Assembly: GCA_905200565.1 (NCBI GenBank)
Contig: CAJKKX010000011.1
Location: 1 to 16,583, forward strand
DNA: 16,583 nt
Reading direction: 5' to 3'
Origin: an uncultured Lachnospiraceae bacterium
Lineage (GTDB): Bacteria > Bacillota_A > Clostridia > Lachnospirales > Lachnospiraceae
Notes under the pieces: model-generated
What the model saw: only the letters and a program-made list of their open reading frames with translations
Told to the model about the DNA's origin: nothing
Database searches by the model: none
Made by a program: the position numbers and the translations under genes
Part shown: one piece after another, positions 1-6,231 of the stretch
Layout of the letters: every line of letters starts with the position of its first letter
How positions within the stretch are numbered: position 1 is the first letter of the stretch

Positions 1-307
1 CCCGAACCCATGCCCGCCTATGGTAGTCGGCGTGGGAATCGGCGGGACGTTCGACAAGTGTGCGCTTCTGGCGAAGAAAGCGCTGATGCGTCCGGTGGAT
101 TCTTCGAATCCCGACCCGTTCTATGCGGATTTGGAAAAGGAAATGCTGGAGAAAGTCAATGAGCTTGGCATCGGGCCGCAGGGCTTTGGCGGCAAGACAA
201 CGGCGATCGGGCTGAATATTGAAACACTGCCGACCCATATCGCAGGAATGCCCTGTGCGGTAAATATTAACTGTCATGTGACACGCCACAAAACGGAGGT
301 GATCTGA
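1..307 (+). CDS. Class I fumarate hydratase, alpha subunit (C-terminal part only)
   Basis: Runs in from the left edge; the first full codon in frame is at position 2 and the stop is TGA at 305-307. The visible part begins [14 protein letters not shown], the signature of the oxygen-sensitive iron-sulfur fumarase/tartrate dehydratase alpha family. The cysteine of the PCPP motif is one of the family's [4Fe-4S] ligands. The enzyme interconverts fumarate and L-malate in the cytoplasm, together with the beta subunit encoded next. The rest reads as the usual alpha C-terminus, with conserved [12 protein letters not shown] and [10 protein letters not shown] segments. An ATG at position 20 lies inside the gene and is not the start. 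Alternative: L-tartrate dehydratase alpha, which cannot be separated on this fragment, although the stand-alone pair is usually fumarase in Clostridia. Confidence 0.93.
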   Translation, partial: PNPCPPMVVGVGIGGTFDKCALLAKKALMRPVDSSNPDPFYADLEKEMLEKVNELGIGPQGFGGKTTAIGLNIETLPTHIAGMPCAVNINCHVTRHKTEVI

Positions 308-308
308 G

Positions 309-866
309 ATGGAAAAACATATTCAACTGCCTTTGACGGAGGAAGTGGCAAAAACCCTCCATGCCGGGGACAGCGTATATCTGACCGGAACAATTTATAC
401 ATCCAGGGACGCAGGGCACAAGAGAATGTGCGAGACTCTGGCGAAGGGAGAAGAGCTTCCCTTTGACCCCACGGATGCGACCATCTACTACGTAGGGCCG
501 ACCCCGGCAAAACCGGGACAGGTGATTGGTTCCGCAGGTCCTACGACCAGCGGGCGTATGGACGCCTATGCGCCCACGATGATGTCAGTCGGCGCCAGAG
601 GAATGATTGGAAAGGGTGCGAGACTTCCGGAAGTGGTGGAAGCCATGAAGAAATATTCGGGCGTCTATTTTGGAGCTATTGGCGGAGCCGGAGCGCTTCT
701 TGCAAAGTGCATCAAGAAAGCGGAGCTGATTGCATACGAAGATTTAGGCGCGGAAGCATTGAGGAAGCTTTATGTGGAGGATATGCCGCTGGTAGTTATC
801 ATTGACAGCGAGGGAAATAACCTTTATGAAGAAGGGAAAGCCGCATATCTTTCCAGCAAGAAGTAA
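309..866 (+). CDS. Class I fumarate hydratase, beta subunit
   Basis: 185 residues, the normal length for the separate beta subunit of iron-sulfur fumarase. Early on it has the LHAGDSVYLTGTIYTSRDAG segment. The GPTTSGRMD motif (about residues 77-85) is the family's substrate-binding loop. KYSGVYFGAIGGAGALLAK follows (about 115-133), and then a conserved EDLGAEALRKLYVEDMPL region. It pairs with the alpha subunit to make the fumarate/malate-interconverting enzyme. The start is fixed by an almost perfect Shine-Dalgarno, GGAGGTGATC (296-305), which overlaps the alpha stop codon. One base separates that stop from this ATG, so the subunits are probably translationally coupled for equal output. Confidence 0.94.
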   Translation: MEKHIQLPLTEEVAKTLHAGDSVYLTGTIYTSRDAGHKRMCETLAKGEELPFDPTDATIYYVGPTPAKPGQVIGSAGPTTSGRMDAYAPTMMSVGARGMIGKGARLPEVVEAMKKYSGVYFGAIGGAGALLAKCIKKAELIAYEDLGAEALRKLYVEDMPLVVIIDSEGNNLYEEGKAAYLSSKK

Positions 867-869
867 AAG

Positions 870-1550
870 ATGAGTTTTTTAAAAAAAGAGGCATCTGAGT
901 CTTATCTCGTAGGCATACTGCTGGCCATAGCGGGAGGATATCTTGATGTATACACCTATGTCTGCCGGGGCGGTGTTTTTGCTAATGCGCAGACGGGCAA
1001 CATCGTCCTTCTTGGCATCAGTGTCGCAGACGGAAACTGGGAAAAGCTTGGCGGTTATATCTGGCCGATTCTGGCATTCATGGCCGGAATTCTTGTGGCA
1101 GAGCTTGTGAAGCGGGAGTTCCGGCATGAGAGCGTCATACACTGGCGGCAGATTGTGCTGGCGCTTGAATTTGCCGTACTCTGGACGATCGCTTTCATCC
1201 CGTCGGGTATCCATGATGCGGCGGTCAATGTGGCGGTGTCTTTCGTATGCTCCATGCAGGTAGAAAGCTTCCGGACCTTTCATGGAAGCAGCACCTATGC
1301 GACGACCATGTGTACCGGAAACCTCCGCAGCGCCACGGAGCAGTTTTTTAAGTATAATGTAACGAAAGATAAACAGGCAATCAAAAAGAGTCTCCAGTAT
1401 TATGGAATTATCCTGTTTTTTATCGTGGGAGCCATCGTGGGGACCGTGATTACCCGGATGTTTATGGAGAAGTCAGCGCTGGTAGCGTGCGTCCTGTTAT
1501 TAGCAGTAATTGTGATTATGTTTATCCCGGCGGGGGATGGGGAGAGTTAG
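870..1550 (+). CDS. DUF1275 (YoaK-like) multi-pass membrane protein
   Basis: 226 residues, very hydrophobic, with about six to seven membrane segments (roughly residues 12-32, 64-81, 93-112, 117-135, 176-196 and 203-220). It matches the DUF1275/YoaK family by its N-terminal GGYLDVYTYV segment and two TGN motifs: ANAQTGNIV near residue 40 and TTMCTGNLR near residue 148. The pair suggests an internal duplication of the fold. The molecular function of the family is not established; a transporter-like role is only a guess. The ATG lies three bases after the fumarase beta stop and has no good ribosome site (only AAGAAG), so translation probably depends on read-on from the upstream gene. No clear terminator follows. 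Confidence 0.85.
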   Translation: MSFLKKEASESYLVGILLAIAGGYLDVYTYVCRGGVFANAQTGNIVLLGISVADGNWEKLGGYIWPILAFMAGILVAELVKREFRHESVIHWRQIVLALEFAVLWTIAFIPSGIHDAAVNVAVSFVCSMQVESFRTFHGSSTYATTMCTGNLRSATEQFFKYNVTKDKQAIKKSLQYYGIILFFIVGAIVGTVITRMFMEKSALVACVLLLAVIVIMFIPAGDGES

Positions 1551-1617
1551 TCCGGTTTTCAGGAAGAAATATCAACTGCTTTAGATTAAAATAAAAAAAT
1601 TTAAATTTGTGCAATAA

Positions 1618-1669
1618 AAATACCTCCTTTGGCATTATCTAAGTAACAGACAAAACAAAGGAGGTATTT
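1618..1669 (+). promoter_or_regulatory. Perfect 14-bp hairpin enclosing the ribosome-binding site of the next gene
   Basis: AAATACCTCCTTTG (1618-1631) is the exact reverse complement of CAAAGGAGGTATTT (1656-1669), with a 24-nt loop. The right arm contains AAAGGAGG, the Shine-Dalgarno of the ATG at 1673; the left arm carries CCTCCTTT, the same sequence as the 16S rRNA anti-Shine-Dalgarno. If both arms are transcribed, the ribosome site would be buried. Translational control is inference. It could instead act as a terminator for the upstream gene, but only three T's follow the stem. Confidence 0.7.
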
Positions 1670-1672
1670 CTT

Positions 1673-2398
1673 ATGAAAAGAAGAAGTGTAAAAGGAATTA
1701 CAGCAGGAGTATTAGCAGTAAGTATGATGGCAGGAACGCCGGCTATGGTATTTGCACAGCAGCCAGGGGAAATCGTGTTTACAGAGCTTCAGGGAGCAAA
1801 AAAGGCAGAGAAACCCGCACCGGTAAAGACAAAAGCAAAGAGCCAGGAGGTTGGAAAAGTAACTTGTACTTCTGCGGGAAAGGTGAATATCTCTTTCAAG
1901 CAGAAGGTGACTTATACCGAGGGGCTCAAAGCAGTTATCACAGATCAAAACGGAACGGAGATTCCATGTAAAGTCTCAAAAAAGAATAAGAGTCTTTTAA
2001 CAGTTTCTGTGAGCGGACTGGTAAAGGGACAGAAGTATACTCTGATGATTGAAGGAATTTTAGGACAAGATTCCACAGAAGCCGTTACGGTTAACAAAGA
2101 GTTTACCGCTAAAGGAATGAAGACGAAGAGCAAGGTCGGAAAAGCAGAAGTGCAGGGTAAAAACTTTGTAATTCTGAAGATGAAGTCAGCAGCTTATTAC
2201 AAGGATGCGGCAGTTACGGTAAAGGATTCCGAAGGAAATCTTTGTGGCGCGAAAATTGTAAAGAAAGCAAAAGGAAACGTAAAAGTGCAGATAGCCAATA
2301 TGAAAAAGGGCGGCAGTTATACGATTACGATTGACGGAATCAGGACAAAAAAGGAAAAAAATTATGGTTCCATTACCAGGACAGTTGTTGTAAAATAG
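1673..2398 (+). CDS. Small secreted protein with two Ig-like repeats
   Basis: 241 residues. The N-terminus MKRRSVKGITAGVLAVSMMAG...VFAQQ is a classical Sec signal peptide with probable cleavage after VFA near residue 28. No lipobox, sortase motif or further membrane segment is visible, so the product is probably released or wall-associated. After a K/A/P-rich linker (about 35-60) there are two similar beta-rich units. Unit 1 ends KGQKYTLMIEGI and unit 2 ends KGGSYTITIDGI; both contain a V.D..G central strand and a KK.K turn. I recognise no named family beyond a bacterial Ig/fibronectin-like fold. It lies 50 bases upstream of an ECF sigma and anti-sigma pair and is probably cotranscribed, so a role as target or sensory partner of that pair is possible but unproven. 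Its ribosome site lies in a hairpin. Confidence 0.8.
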   Translation: MKRRSVKGITAGVLAVSMMAGTPAMVFAQQPGEIVFTELQGAKKAEKPAPVKTKAKSQEVGKVTCTSAGKVNISFKQKVTYTEGLKAVITDQNGTEIPCKVSKKNKSLLTVSVSGLVKGQKYTLMIEGILGQDSTEAVTVNKEFTAKGMKTKSKVGKAEVQGKNFVILKMKSAAYYKDAAVTVKDSEGNLCGAKIVKKAKGNVKVQIANMKKGGSYTITIDGIRTKKEKNYGSITRTVVVK

Positions 2399-2448
2399 GG
2401 CTTTAAAGAAGCATTTCTGAAAAATAACAGAAGGGAAGGTCTATAGGA

Positions 2449-3003
2449 ATGCAGGAGGCCGCCGGAAAGCGAAAAGCGTACATAGATCCAGGGATATTTG
2501 AACGAGTTCGACAGGGCGATCAGGATGCATTTAGAGAGCTGTATGAATTGTCATACAGGCCTCTCTATGCATTCCTCCTTTCCTATACCCAAAATTCAGA
2601 GGATGCACAGGATTTGCTACAGGATACTTTTGTACAGATATTCAGTAAGTCCCACTTATACCAGGAACAGGGAAATGCTATGGCATGGATGATGAAGATT
2701 GCCAAAAATCTTTTCCTTATGCAATGCCGCAAAGAGCGTCCGGAGCGTGTGGATTATGAGTCAGTAGAGAATGAAATCGGGTTTGAGGATATGGCAGATG
2801 CCGATAACCGGATGGTATTGGAGAAGATGTTTGAGATTCTTTCCACAGAAGATAGGAATCTGATTATTCTGCGTGACGTGAGCGGTCTGAAACACAGAGA
2901 AATCGCAAAATTGACGGGACTTCCCCTGGGAACAGTAATGGCCAGATATAACAGGGCGATTCGGAAACTGCGAAAGGAATTTGGTGAGAGGCGGCCGATA
3001 TGA
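2449..3003 (+). CDS. ECF-type RNA polymerase sigma factor
   Basis: 184 residues, normal ECF length. Sigma region 2 spans about 25-95 (DAFRELYELSYRPLYAFLL, then EDAQDLLQDTFVQIF, the core-binding and -10-reading part). Sigma region 4 spans about 124-178, with a helix-turn-helix at LKHREIAKLTGLPLGTVMAR that reads the -35. There is no sigma region 3 and no SigI-type architecture. It directs RNA polymerase to a small regulon, probably including its own operon. The last four bases overlap the anti-sigma start (ATGA, 3000-3003), a coupling typical of sigma/anti-sigma pairs. The ribosome site is modest (GGGAAGG about ten bases before ATG 2449). A better AGGAGG occurs just after the ATG but has no start codon downstream of it. 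Confidence 0.93.
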   Translation: MQEAAGKRKAYIDPGIFERVRQGDQDAFRELYELSYRPLYAFLLSYTQNSEDAQDLLQDTFVQIFSKSHLYQEQGNAMAWMMKIAKNLFLMQCRKERPERVDYESVENEIGFEDMADADNRMVLEKMFEILSTEDRNLIILRDVSGLKHREIAKLTGLPLGTVMARYNRAIRKLRKEFGERRPI

Positions 3004-4373
3004 AGAAAAGCGAATTGAAAAGAAGAATTGAAGATGGGTTTTCGGAACTGGCGCCGGATATGTTTGAAGCAGTGATGGAGGCATCTGAGAAAGAACAGCG
3101 GATACAGCAGGCAGTTTATTCAGATGTGTGTGCAGAAGAGGAACAAAAGAAATCGTTTTTTGGATTGGAATACAGAAATCTGAGACGGTATGCGGTATCT
3201 GCCTGTGCTGGAGTAGTACTGTTCTGCCTGTGCGTGATTGGACTTATGGGAAACAGTGGGGAAAACATTTATCTGGTAATGGACATCAATCCCAGTATAC
3301 AGATTGTGGCGGATGAGTCATGTCAGGTAAAATCTCTGCGGGGACTGAATCAAGATGGCGAGGCAGTAGTAAAGAATTTGGAAAAGCAAAAGGATATATC
3401 TGTTTATGAAATGCTGGAAATGCTTTTGCAGGAAGCGGCAGCGGAAGCATATCTGCACGAGGACAGTGGAATTTTGGTGACAATTTCCACGGCAGACAGA
3501 AATGTGTATGAGGATTTGGAAAATAAGCTGGGAGAGCGTGTTGACAGGACTTTAAGTAAACTGGGGATTTCAGGGGTTACGACTGCATTTCGCCAGGAGG
3601 AGGGCAGGTCTGAAGAAGCCGGACGGAAACTTCTGGAGGAAGGAATTGCGCAGCAATATGACGTAGAAGCGGAGAAATTGCAGGAGATGTCGGTTAGAGA
3701 GTTGATTCAGTACTGCGAGGAGCACCCTGCGATGGGGTTAAAGATTTCTGAGGGATTGGAAAAGGAGCGGAATGGGAATAGCCGTGAGGAGAAAGAAAAA
3801 GAGCAAAGGATGACAGAAGCTACGCAGCCGATTGAAAAAATACAGTCAGAGTCTCAGACGAACAAGGAACAGGACACAAAAACGAAAGAAGGAGTGGTAT
3901 TGGAAGAAACGCAGCCGGAAGCAAATATCTTTACACAGCAAGGCGGCATGAGGTCAGAGAATAAAGAGCAATTTCAAAATAAAGCAAATGCAGGTAGCTC
4001 TGTACAAAAAGATTTCATCACAGACTCTGAATCCGAGGAGTCTCCATCTCATACAGAGAGTACCGGAAAGAATAAGGACAAAGATAAGAAAAAAGAAAAG
4101 AATAATGCTAAGAAAAGCAAAGATCAAAATAGCAGCAGTAAAAAAGATAGTAATGGAAACGCTAAAAATAAAGAAAAAGACAAATCTGTCAGCGGGGCGG
4201 GCGGTGATAAAAGCAAAGATAATAAGAGCAATAAGAATGAAAGTGGAAACGGCAATAACAGCAGTGAAGGGAAAGGAGGAAATAACCAAGGAAAAAGTAA
4301 TGACAACGTAGGAAATGATATAAATAAAAGCGCCGACTCAGATCGTGAGAGTAAAGGAAAAGATAAAAAATAG
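3000..4373 (+). CDS. RsgI-like transmembrane anti-sigma factor with disordered charged tail
   Basis: 457 residues. Residues 1-62 are cytoplasmic and presumably bind the sigma factor encoded upstream. One membrane helix covers about 64-84 (YAVSACAGVVLFCLCVIGLM). Just outside comes YLVMDINPSIQI (91-102), the conserved RsgI-family motif. In the Clostridium thermocellum SigI/RsgI systems the Asn-Pro bond of this motif is reported to self-cleave, so N97-P98 is the predicted site here. The RsgI-type extracellular domain runs to about residue 245. Residues about 250-457 are low complexity, rich in K, E, N, S, D and G, with no carbohydrate-binding domain such as those at the C-terminus of cellulosomal RsgI proteins. 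The tail may span the wall or bind anionic polymer; this is inference. It overlaps the sigma gene by four bases. The sigma partner is ECF-type rather than SigI-type. Confidence 0.85.
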   Translation: MKKSELKRRIEDGFSELAPDMFEAVMEASEKEQRIQQAVYSDVCAEEEQKKSFFGLEYRNLRRYAVSACAGVVLFCLCVIGLMGNSGENIYLVMDINPSIQIVADESCQVKSLRGLNQDGEAVVKNLEKQKDISVYEMLEMLLQEAAAEAYLHEDSGILVTISTADRNVYEDLENKLGERVDRTLSKLGISGVTTAFRQEEGRSEEAGRKLLEEGIAQQYDVEAEKLQEMSVRELIQYCEEHPAMGLKISEGLEKERNGNSREEKEKEQRMTEATQPIEKIQSESQTNKEQDTKTKEGVVLEETQPEANIFTQQGGMRSENKEQFQNKANAGSSVQKDFITDSESEESPSHTESTGKNKDKDKKKEKNNAKKSKDQNSSSKKDSNGNAKNKEKDKSVSGAGGDKSKDNKSNKNESGNGNNSSEGKGGNNQGKSNDNVGNDINKSADSDRESKGKDKK

Positions 4374-4387
4374 CATACAACTCCTAG

Positions 4388-4433
4388 GAAAACCGTCGTA
4401 CCAGAGCTTTTGCCCGGATGTGCGACGGTTTTC
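4388..4433 (+). terminator. Terminator after the sigma/anti-sigma operon
   Basis: GAAAACCGTCG (4388-4398) is complementary to CGACGGTTTTC (4423-4433), and pairing can continue inward by T-G, A-T and C-G pairs. The hairpin has an A-rich 5' arm and a T-rich 3' arm, the usual layout of a factor-independent terminator, and starts 15 bases after the RsgI-like stop codon. Confidence 0.75.
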
Positions 4434-4571
4434 ACTAATTAGAAGGAGCAATGCAAATTCCTCCAGCCACCTGGAGCGCTCTTCTATGGCAGCAACTTAG
4501 AATCATGCAGAAGTTTGCCAAAACATTGCCTCCGTCCGCGCGGGACGTCATGGGGATGAGGCAGGTTTTTA
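4434..4571 (+). other. Structured stretch upstream of the zinc-ribbon gene
   Basis: About 140 bases with no gene. A hairpin CTCCAG-CCAC-CTGGAG lies near 4460-4475. A second structure has TGCCTC (4527-4532) pairing with GAGGCA (4558-4563) outside CGTCC (4533-4537) with GGACG (4543-4547), and is followed by GGTTTTT. The second resembles a terminator with a ten-base bulge. It may be the 3' end of a small RNA or of a decayed gene. I do not recognise a known riboswitch or T-box; the TGGTACCGCG core of a T-box is absent. Confidence 0.3.
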
Positions 4572-4573
4572 TA

Positions 4574-4602
4574 TTGACTGGCAATTGTTTTTGGGATATT
4601 AT
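4574..4602 (+). promoter_or_regulatory. Sigma-A promoter of the zinc-ribbon gene
   Basis: TTGACT (4574-4579) and TATTAT (4597-4602) are separated by exactly 17 bases, five of six matches to consensus in each hexamer. The predicted transcript begins near 4609, about 38 bases before the ATG at 4647. Confidence 0.8.
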
Positions 4603-4646
4603 AGAAATAGAAGAATGAAAAATGTTGATTTTTGGAGGAGGAAGGC

Positions 4647-5291
4647 ATGTTTTGTCAAAATTGTGGAAAAGAAATTAGCAATCATGCGAAGTTTTGTCCA
4701 TTCTGCGGCTGCGCGCAGGAGGCATTTGGGAGAAATGACACTTCACAGCCGCTTTATTCGGAGAAAGAAGAACAGAATGAGTATCAATACGGTACGGGCG
4801 GAGATATGTCCCGGCAGCCCGATACCTGTCGTGATGCTGCGCCGTCCATGCAGCAGTTTCCGATGAAGTGGTATCATTTTGTAATCTGGGTTCAGTTGTT
4901 TCTGGCATCGGTATTTGCCTTTTTTACTGCGTTTCAGTATTTTACAGGAGGGCATTACGGGGAAGGAGCGGCAGAGCTGGTATATTCTTATTATGGAAGC
5001 GGGCTCAAAATACTGGATATGATTATGGCGGTGTGCTGTGTTGCAAGCATTGTCTGGGCGCTGTATGCACGGCAGCAGCTTAAAAATTTCAGGAGGCAGG
5101 CTCCGAGAGTTTACATAGGCTATCTGTGTTTTTATGCTGCTATGACGATCGGGTATCTGATCGGTGCTTCTGCGATTACAAAGGAGTTTTTGCTGGATAC
5201 AGAGAATGTGACAAATCTGATTACGACAATTATCATGATTGTATTAAATAAAATATATTTTAAAAAGAGAGCGTCTTTGTTTGTCCAGTAA
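4647..5291 (+). CDS. Zinc-ribbon membrane protein
   Basis: 214 residues. It begins MFCQNCGKEISNHAKFCPFCG: two CxxC knuckles (C3/C6 and C17/C20) form a zinc ribbon of the kind found at the N-terminus of many Firmicutes membrane proteins of unknown role. A Q/E/D-rich cytoplasmic linker of about 45 residues follows, then about four membrane helices (roughly 69-92, 112-137, 147-167 and 184-203). The reading frame is open from a TTG at 4632, but GGAGGAGG (4634-4641) is the ribosome site, and the ATG six bases after it is the better start. The gene has its own promoter and ends at a long terminator shared with a convergent regulator. The zinc ribbon is clear; no biochemical role can be assigned. 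Confidence 0.85.
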   Translation: MFCQNCGKEISNHAKFCPFCGCAQEAFGRNDTSQPLYSEKEEQNEYQYGTGGDMSRQPDTCRDAAPSMQQFPMKWYHFVIWVQLFLASVFAFFTAFQYFTGGHYGEGAAELVYSYYGSGLKILDMIMAVCCVASIVWALYARQQLKNFRRQAPRVYIGYLCFYAAMTIGYLIGASAITKEFLLDTENVTNLITTIIMIVLNKIYFKKRASLFVQ

Positions 5292-5340
5292 AAGAAAAAC
5301 TATGGTGCAGGGGACAGTGTAAAATAGTTTGTGTCTTTGG

Positions 5341-5402
5341 AAAAATGGCTCCTTTTGGTAAGAATTAAAACATGATAATTTTTACCAAAAGGAGCCATTT
5401 TT
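5341..5402. terminator. Bidirectional terminator with perfect 21-bp stem
   Basis: The arms 5341-5361 and 5382-5402 are exact reverse complements, with a 20-nt loop. Runs of five A's at the outer 5' end and five T's at the outer 3' end make it work on both strands. It sits between the convergent zinc-ribbon gene (ends 5291) and the XRE regulator (ends 5464). Confidence 0.88.
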
Positions 5403-5463
5403 ATGGCAGTTGCCGTGTGGGTATTATGATACCTTTAGAATCATCAGCCGGGCGGGATTTGTA

Positions 5464-5973
5464 TTACAGGTCTCTATGCAGAAGTCTCAGTTTAAATGCT
5501 CTGACTTTTTCCATATATCCTCTGGTGTATAAAAAGCCGACAATCAGCATTCCGAATACAATCCCCAGCATACATCCGGAAATAAAATCATAAATTTCGC
5601 TGTCTTCCAAACCACAGATGTCCATAATCATAAATATGATAAAACTGAGGATGGCTGTCAGAAAAAGATAACTGAGTCTCTTCGAGAACGTCATCTTTTC
5701 GCTGCTGTTGTAGTCCGCCACTTTTAACAAAGTTTCTTCTTTTTTCTGATCCATCATATCCATTTTCCTTTCCCCATCTAATAATTCTTCGATGCCGATA
5801 TCGAAATAGTTTGCGATTGTAATCACCAAATCAAAGTCGGGCATATTGACTCCATTTTCCCAGCGGGAAATGCTGCGGTTCGTTACCCTCAGGACTTCGG
5901 CAAGCTGCTCCTGTGTCATGCCTTTCTCTTTTCGAAGTTCTTTTAAGAAGCTTCCGATTTTCTTCTGATCCAT
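5464..5973 (-). CDS. XRE-family regulator with two-helix membrane anchor
   Basis: 169 residues. Residues 9-63 form a helix-turn-helix of the Cro/CI type (KGMTQEQLAEVLRVTNRSIS, then RWENGVNMPDFDLV), followed by IANYFDIGIEELLDGER, the usual end of that domain. After a charged linker come two membrane helices, about 101-119 and 129-150. This puts a DNA-binding domain on a membrane anchor, a layout common in Firmicutes, where a membrane signal may control the DNA-binding domain. The frame is open further upstream to 6069, but the ATG at 5973 is chosen because AAGGAGGAGC lies seven bases before it and because the HTH begins immediately. It converges on the zinc-ribbon membrane protein. Target and signal are unknown. 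Confidence 0.88.
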   Translation of the reverse strand: MDQKKIGSFLKELRKEKGMTQEQLAEVLRVTNRSISRWENGVNMPDFDLVITIANYFDIGIEELLDGERKMDMMDQKKEETLLKVADYNSSEKMTFSKRLSYLFLTAILSFIIFMIMDICGLEDSEIYDFISGCMLGIVFGMLIVGFLYTRGYMEKVRAFKLRLLHRDL

Positions 5974-6080
5974 ACTGTGTGCTCCTCCTTTCACGAACAG
6001 AATACTATATCTGGGCAAAAAAGAACAGGACACAGGGCGGGAATTTAGGTTTTGGGGCATAAATTTCAAGTTTTTCTTGA

Positions 6081-6160
6081 CTCGGCACCAGGGCAGAGGA
6101 GAGTACCTACCGGGATTATACAGAAGAAGATGTACGCAGAATAAGCCAGGTGAAAAGATT
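6081..6160 (+). pseudogene. MerR-family regulator fragment
   Basis: The frame just after a TGA at 6078-6080 reads LGTRAEESTYRDYTEEDVRR, then ISQVKRF. YRDYTEEDVRRISQVKRF matches the second half of a MerR winged-helix domain (the YR-Y-EEDV-R-I-KR pattern). Neither the start nor the rest of the gene is present. The homology stops at about 6160, exactly where the promoter of the next element begins; the frame then ends at TAA 6186-6188. It looks like a remnant cut off by whatever brought in the downstream cassette. The call rests on about 18 residues. Confidence 0.45.
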
Positions 6161-6189
6161 TGACAAATGTATTTACATTGGTTTATAAT
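6160..6189 (+). promoter_or_regulatory. Strong promoter of the antisense (antitoxin) RNA
   Basis: TTGACA (6160-6165) and TATAAT (6184-6189) are both perfect consensus hexamers, 18 bases apart. No protein-coding start with a ribosome site lies downstream before the terminator at 6264-6304, so the predicted product is a short RNA starting near 6196. Confidence 0.85.
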
Positions 6190-6231
6190 ATGCTTAACAA
6201 GGAACCGGTAACCAGGGTAAGGCTGGCCACC
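6186..6231 (+). repeat. Left arm of the inverted repeat flanking the toxin cassette
   Basis: This arm matches the reverse complement of 6403-6446: 13 identical bases (TAATATGCTTAAC), two mismatches, ten identical bases (GGAACCGGTA), a diverged stretch of 10-12 bases, then nine identical bases (CTGGCCACC). It covers the -10 region and 5' end of the predicted + transcript. The conserved blocks contain the palindromes ACCGGT (6204-6209) and TGGCCA (6224-6229). Confidence 0.85.

Noticed and set aside
3988..4311. Plus-strand open frame rich in K/I and several minus frames over 3954-4435
   Set aside because: They lie inside the low-complexity A-rich tail of the anti-sigma gene, where all frames stay open by composition.
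4501..4570. T-box riboswitch
   Set aside because: The GGGACG and GCGCG pieces look suggestive, but the conserved TGGTACCGCG core and specifier stem are missing and the downstream gene is not an amino-acid gene.
4632..4646. TTG start at 4632 for the zinc-ribbon protein
   Set aside because: The Shine-Dalgarno overlaps this codon; ATG 4647 is correctly spaced and begins directly with the zinc-ribbon motif.
5372..5593. Plus-strand 73-codon frame beginning in the terminator
   Set aside because: It starts in the loop of the 21-bp terminator and runs antisense to the membrane part of the XRE regulator; no ribosome site.
5974..6069. N-terminal extension of the XRE regulator to 6069
   Set aside because: The extra 32 residues lack homology to the domain, and a strong ribosome site precedes ATG 5973.
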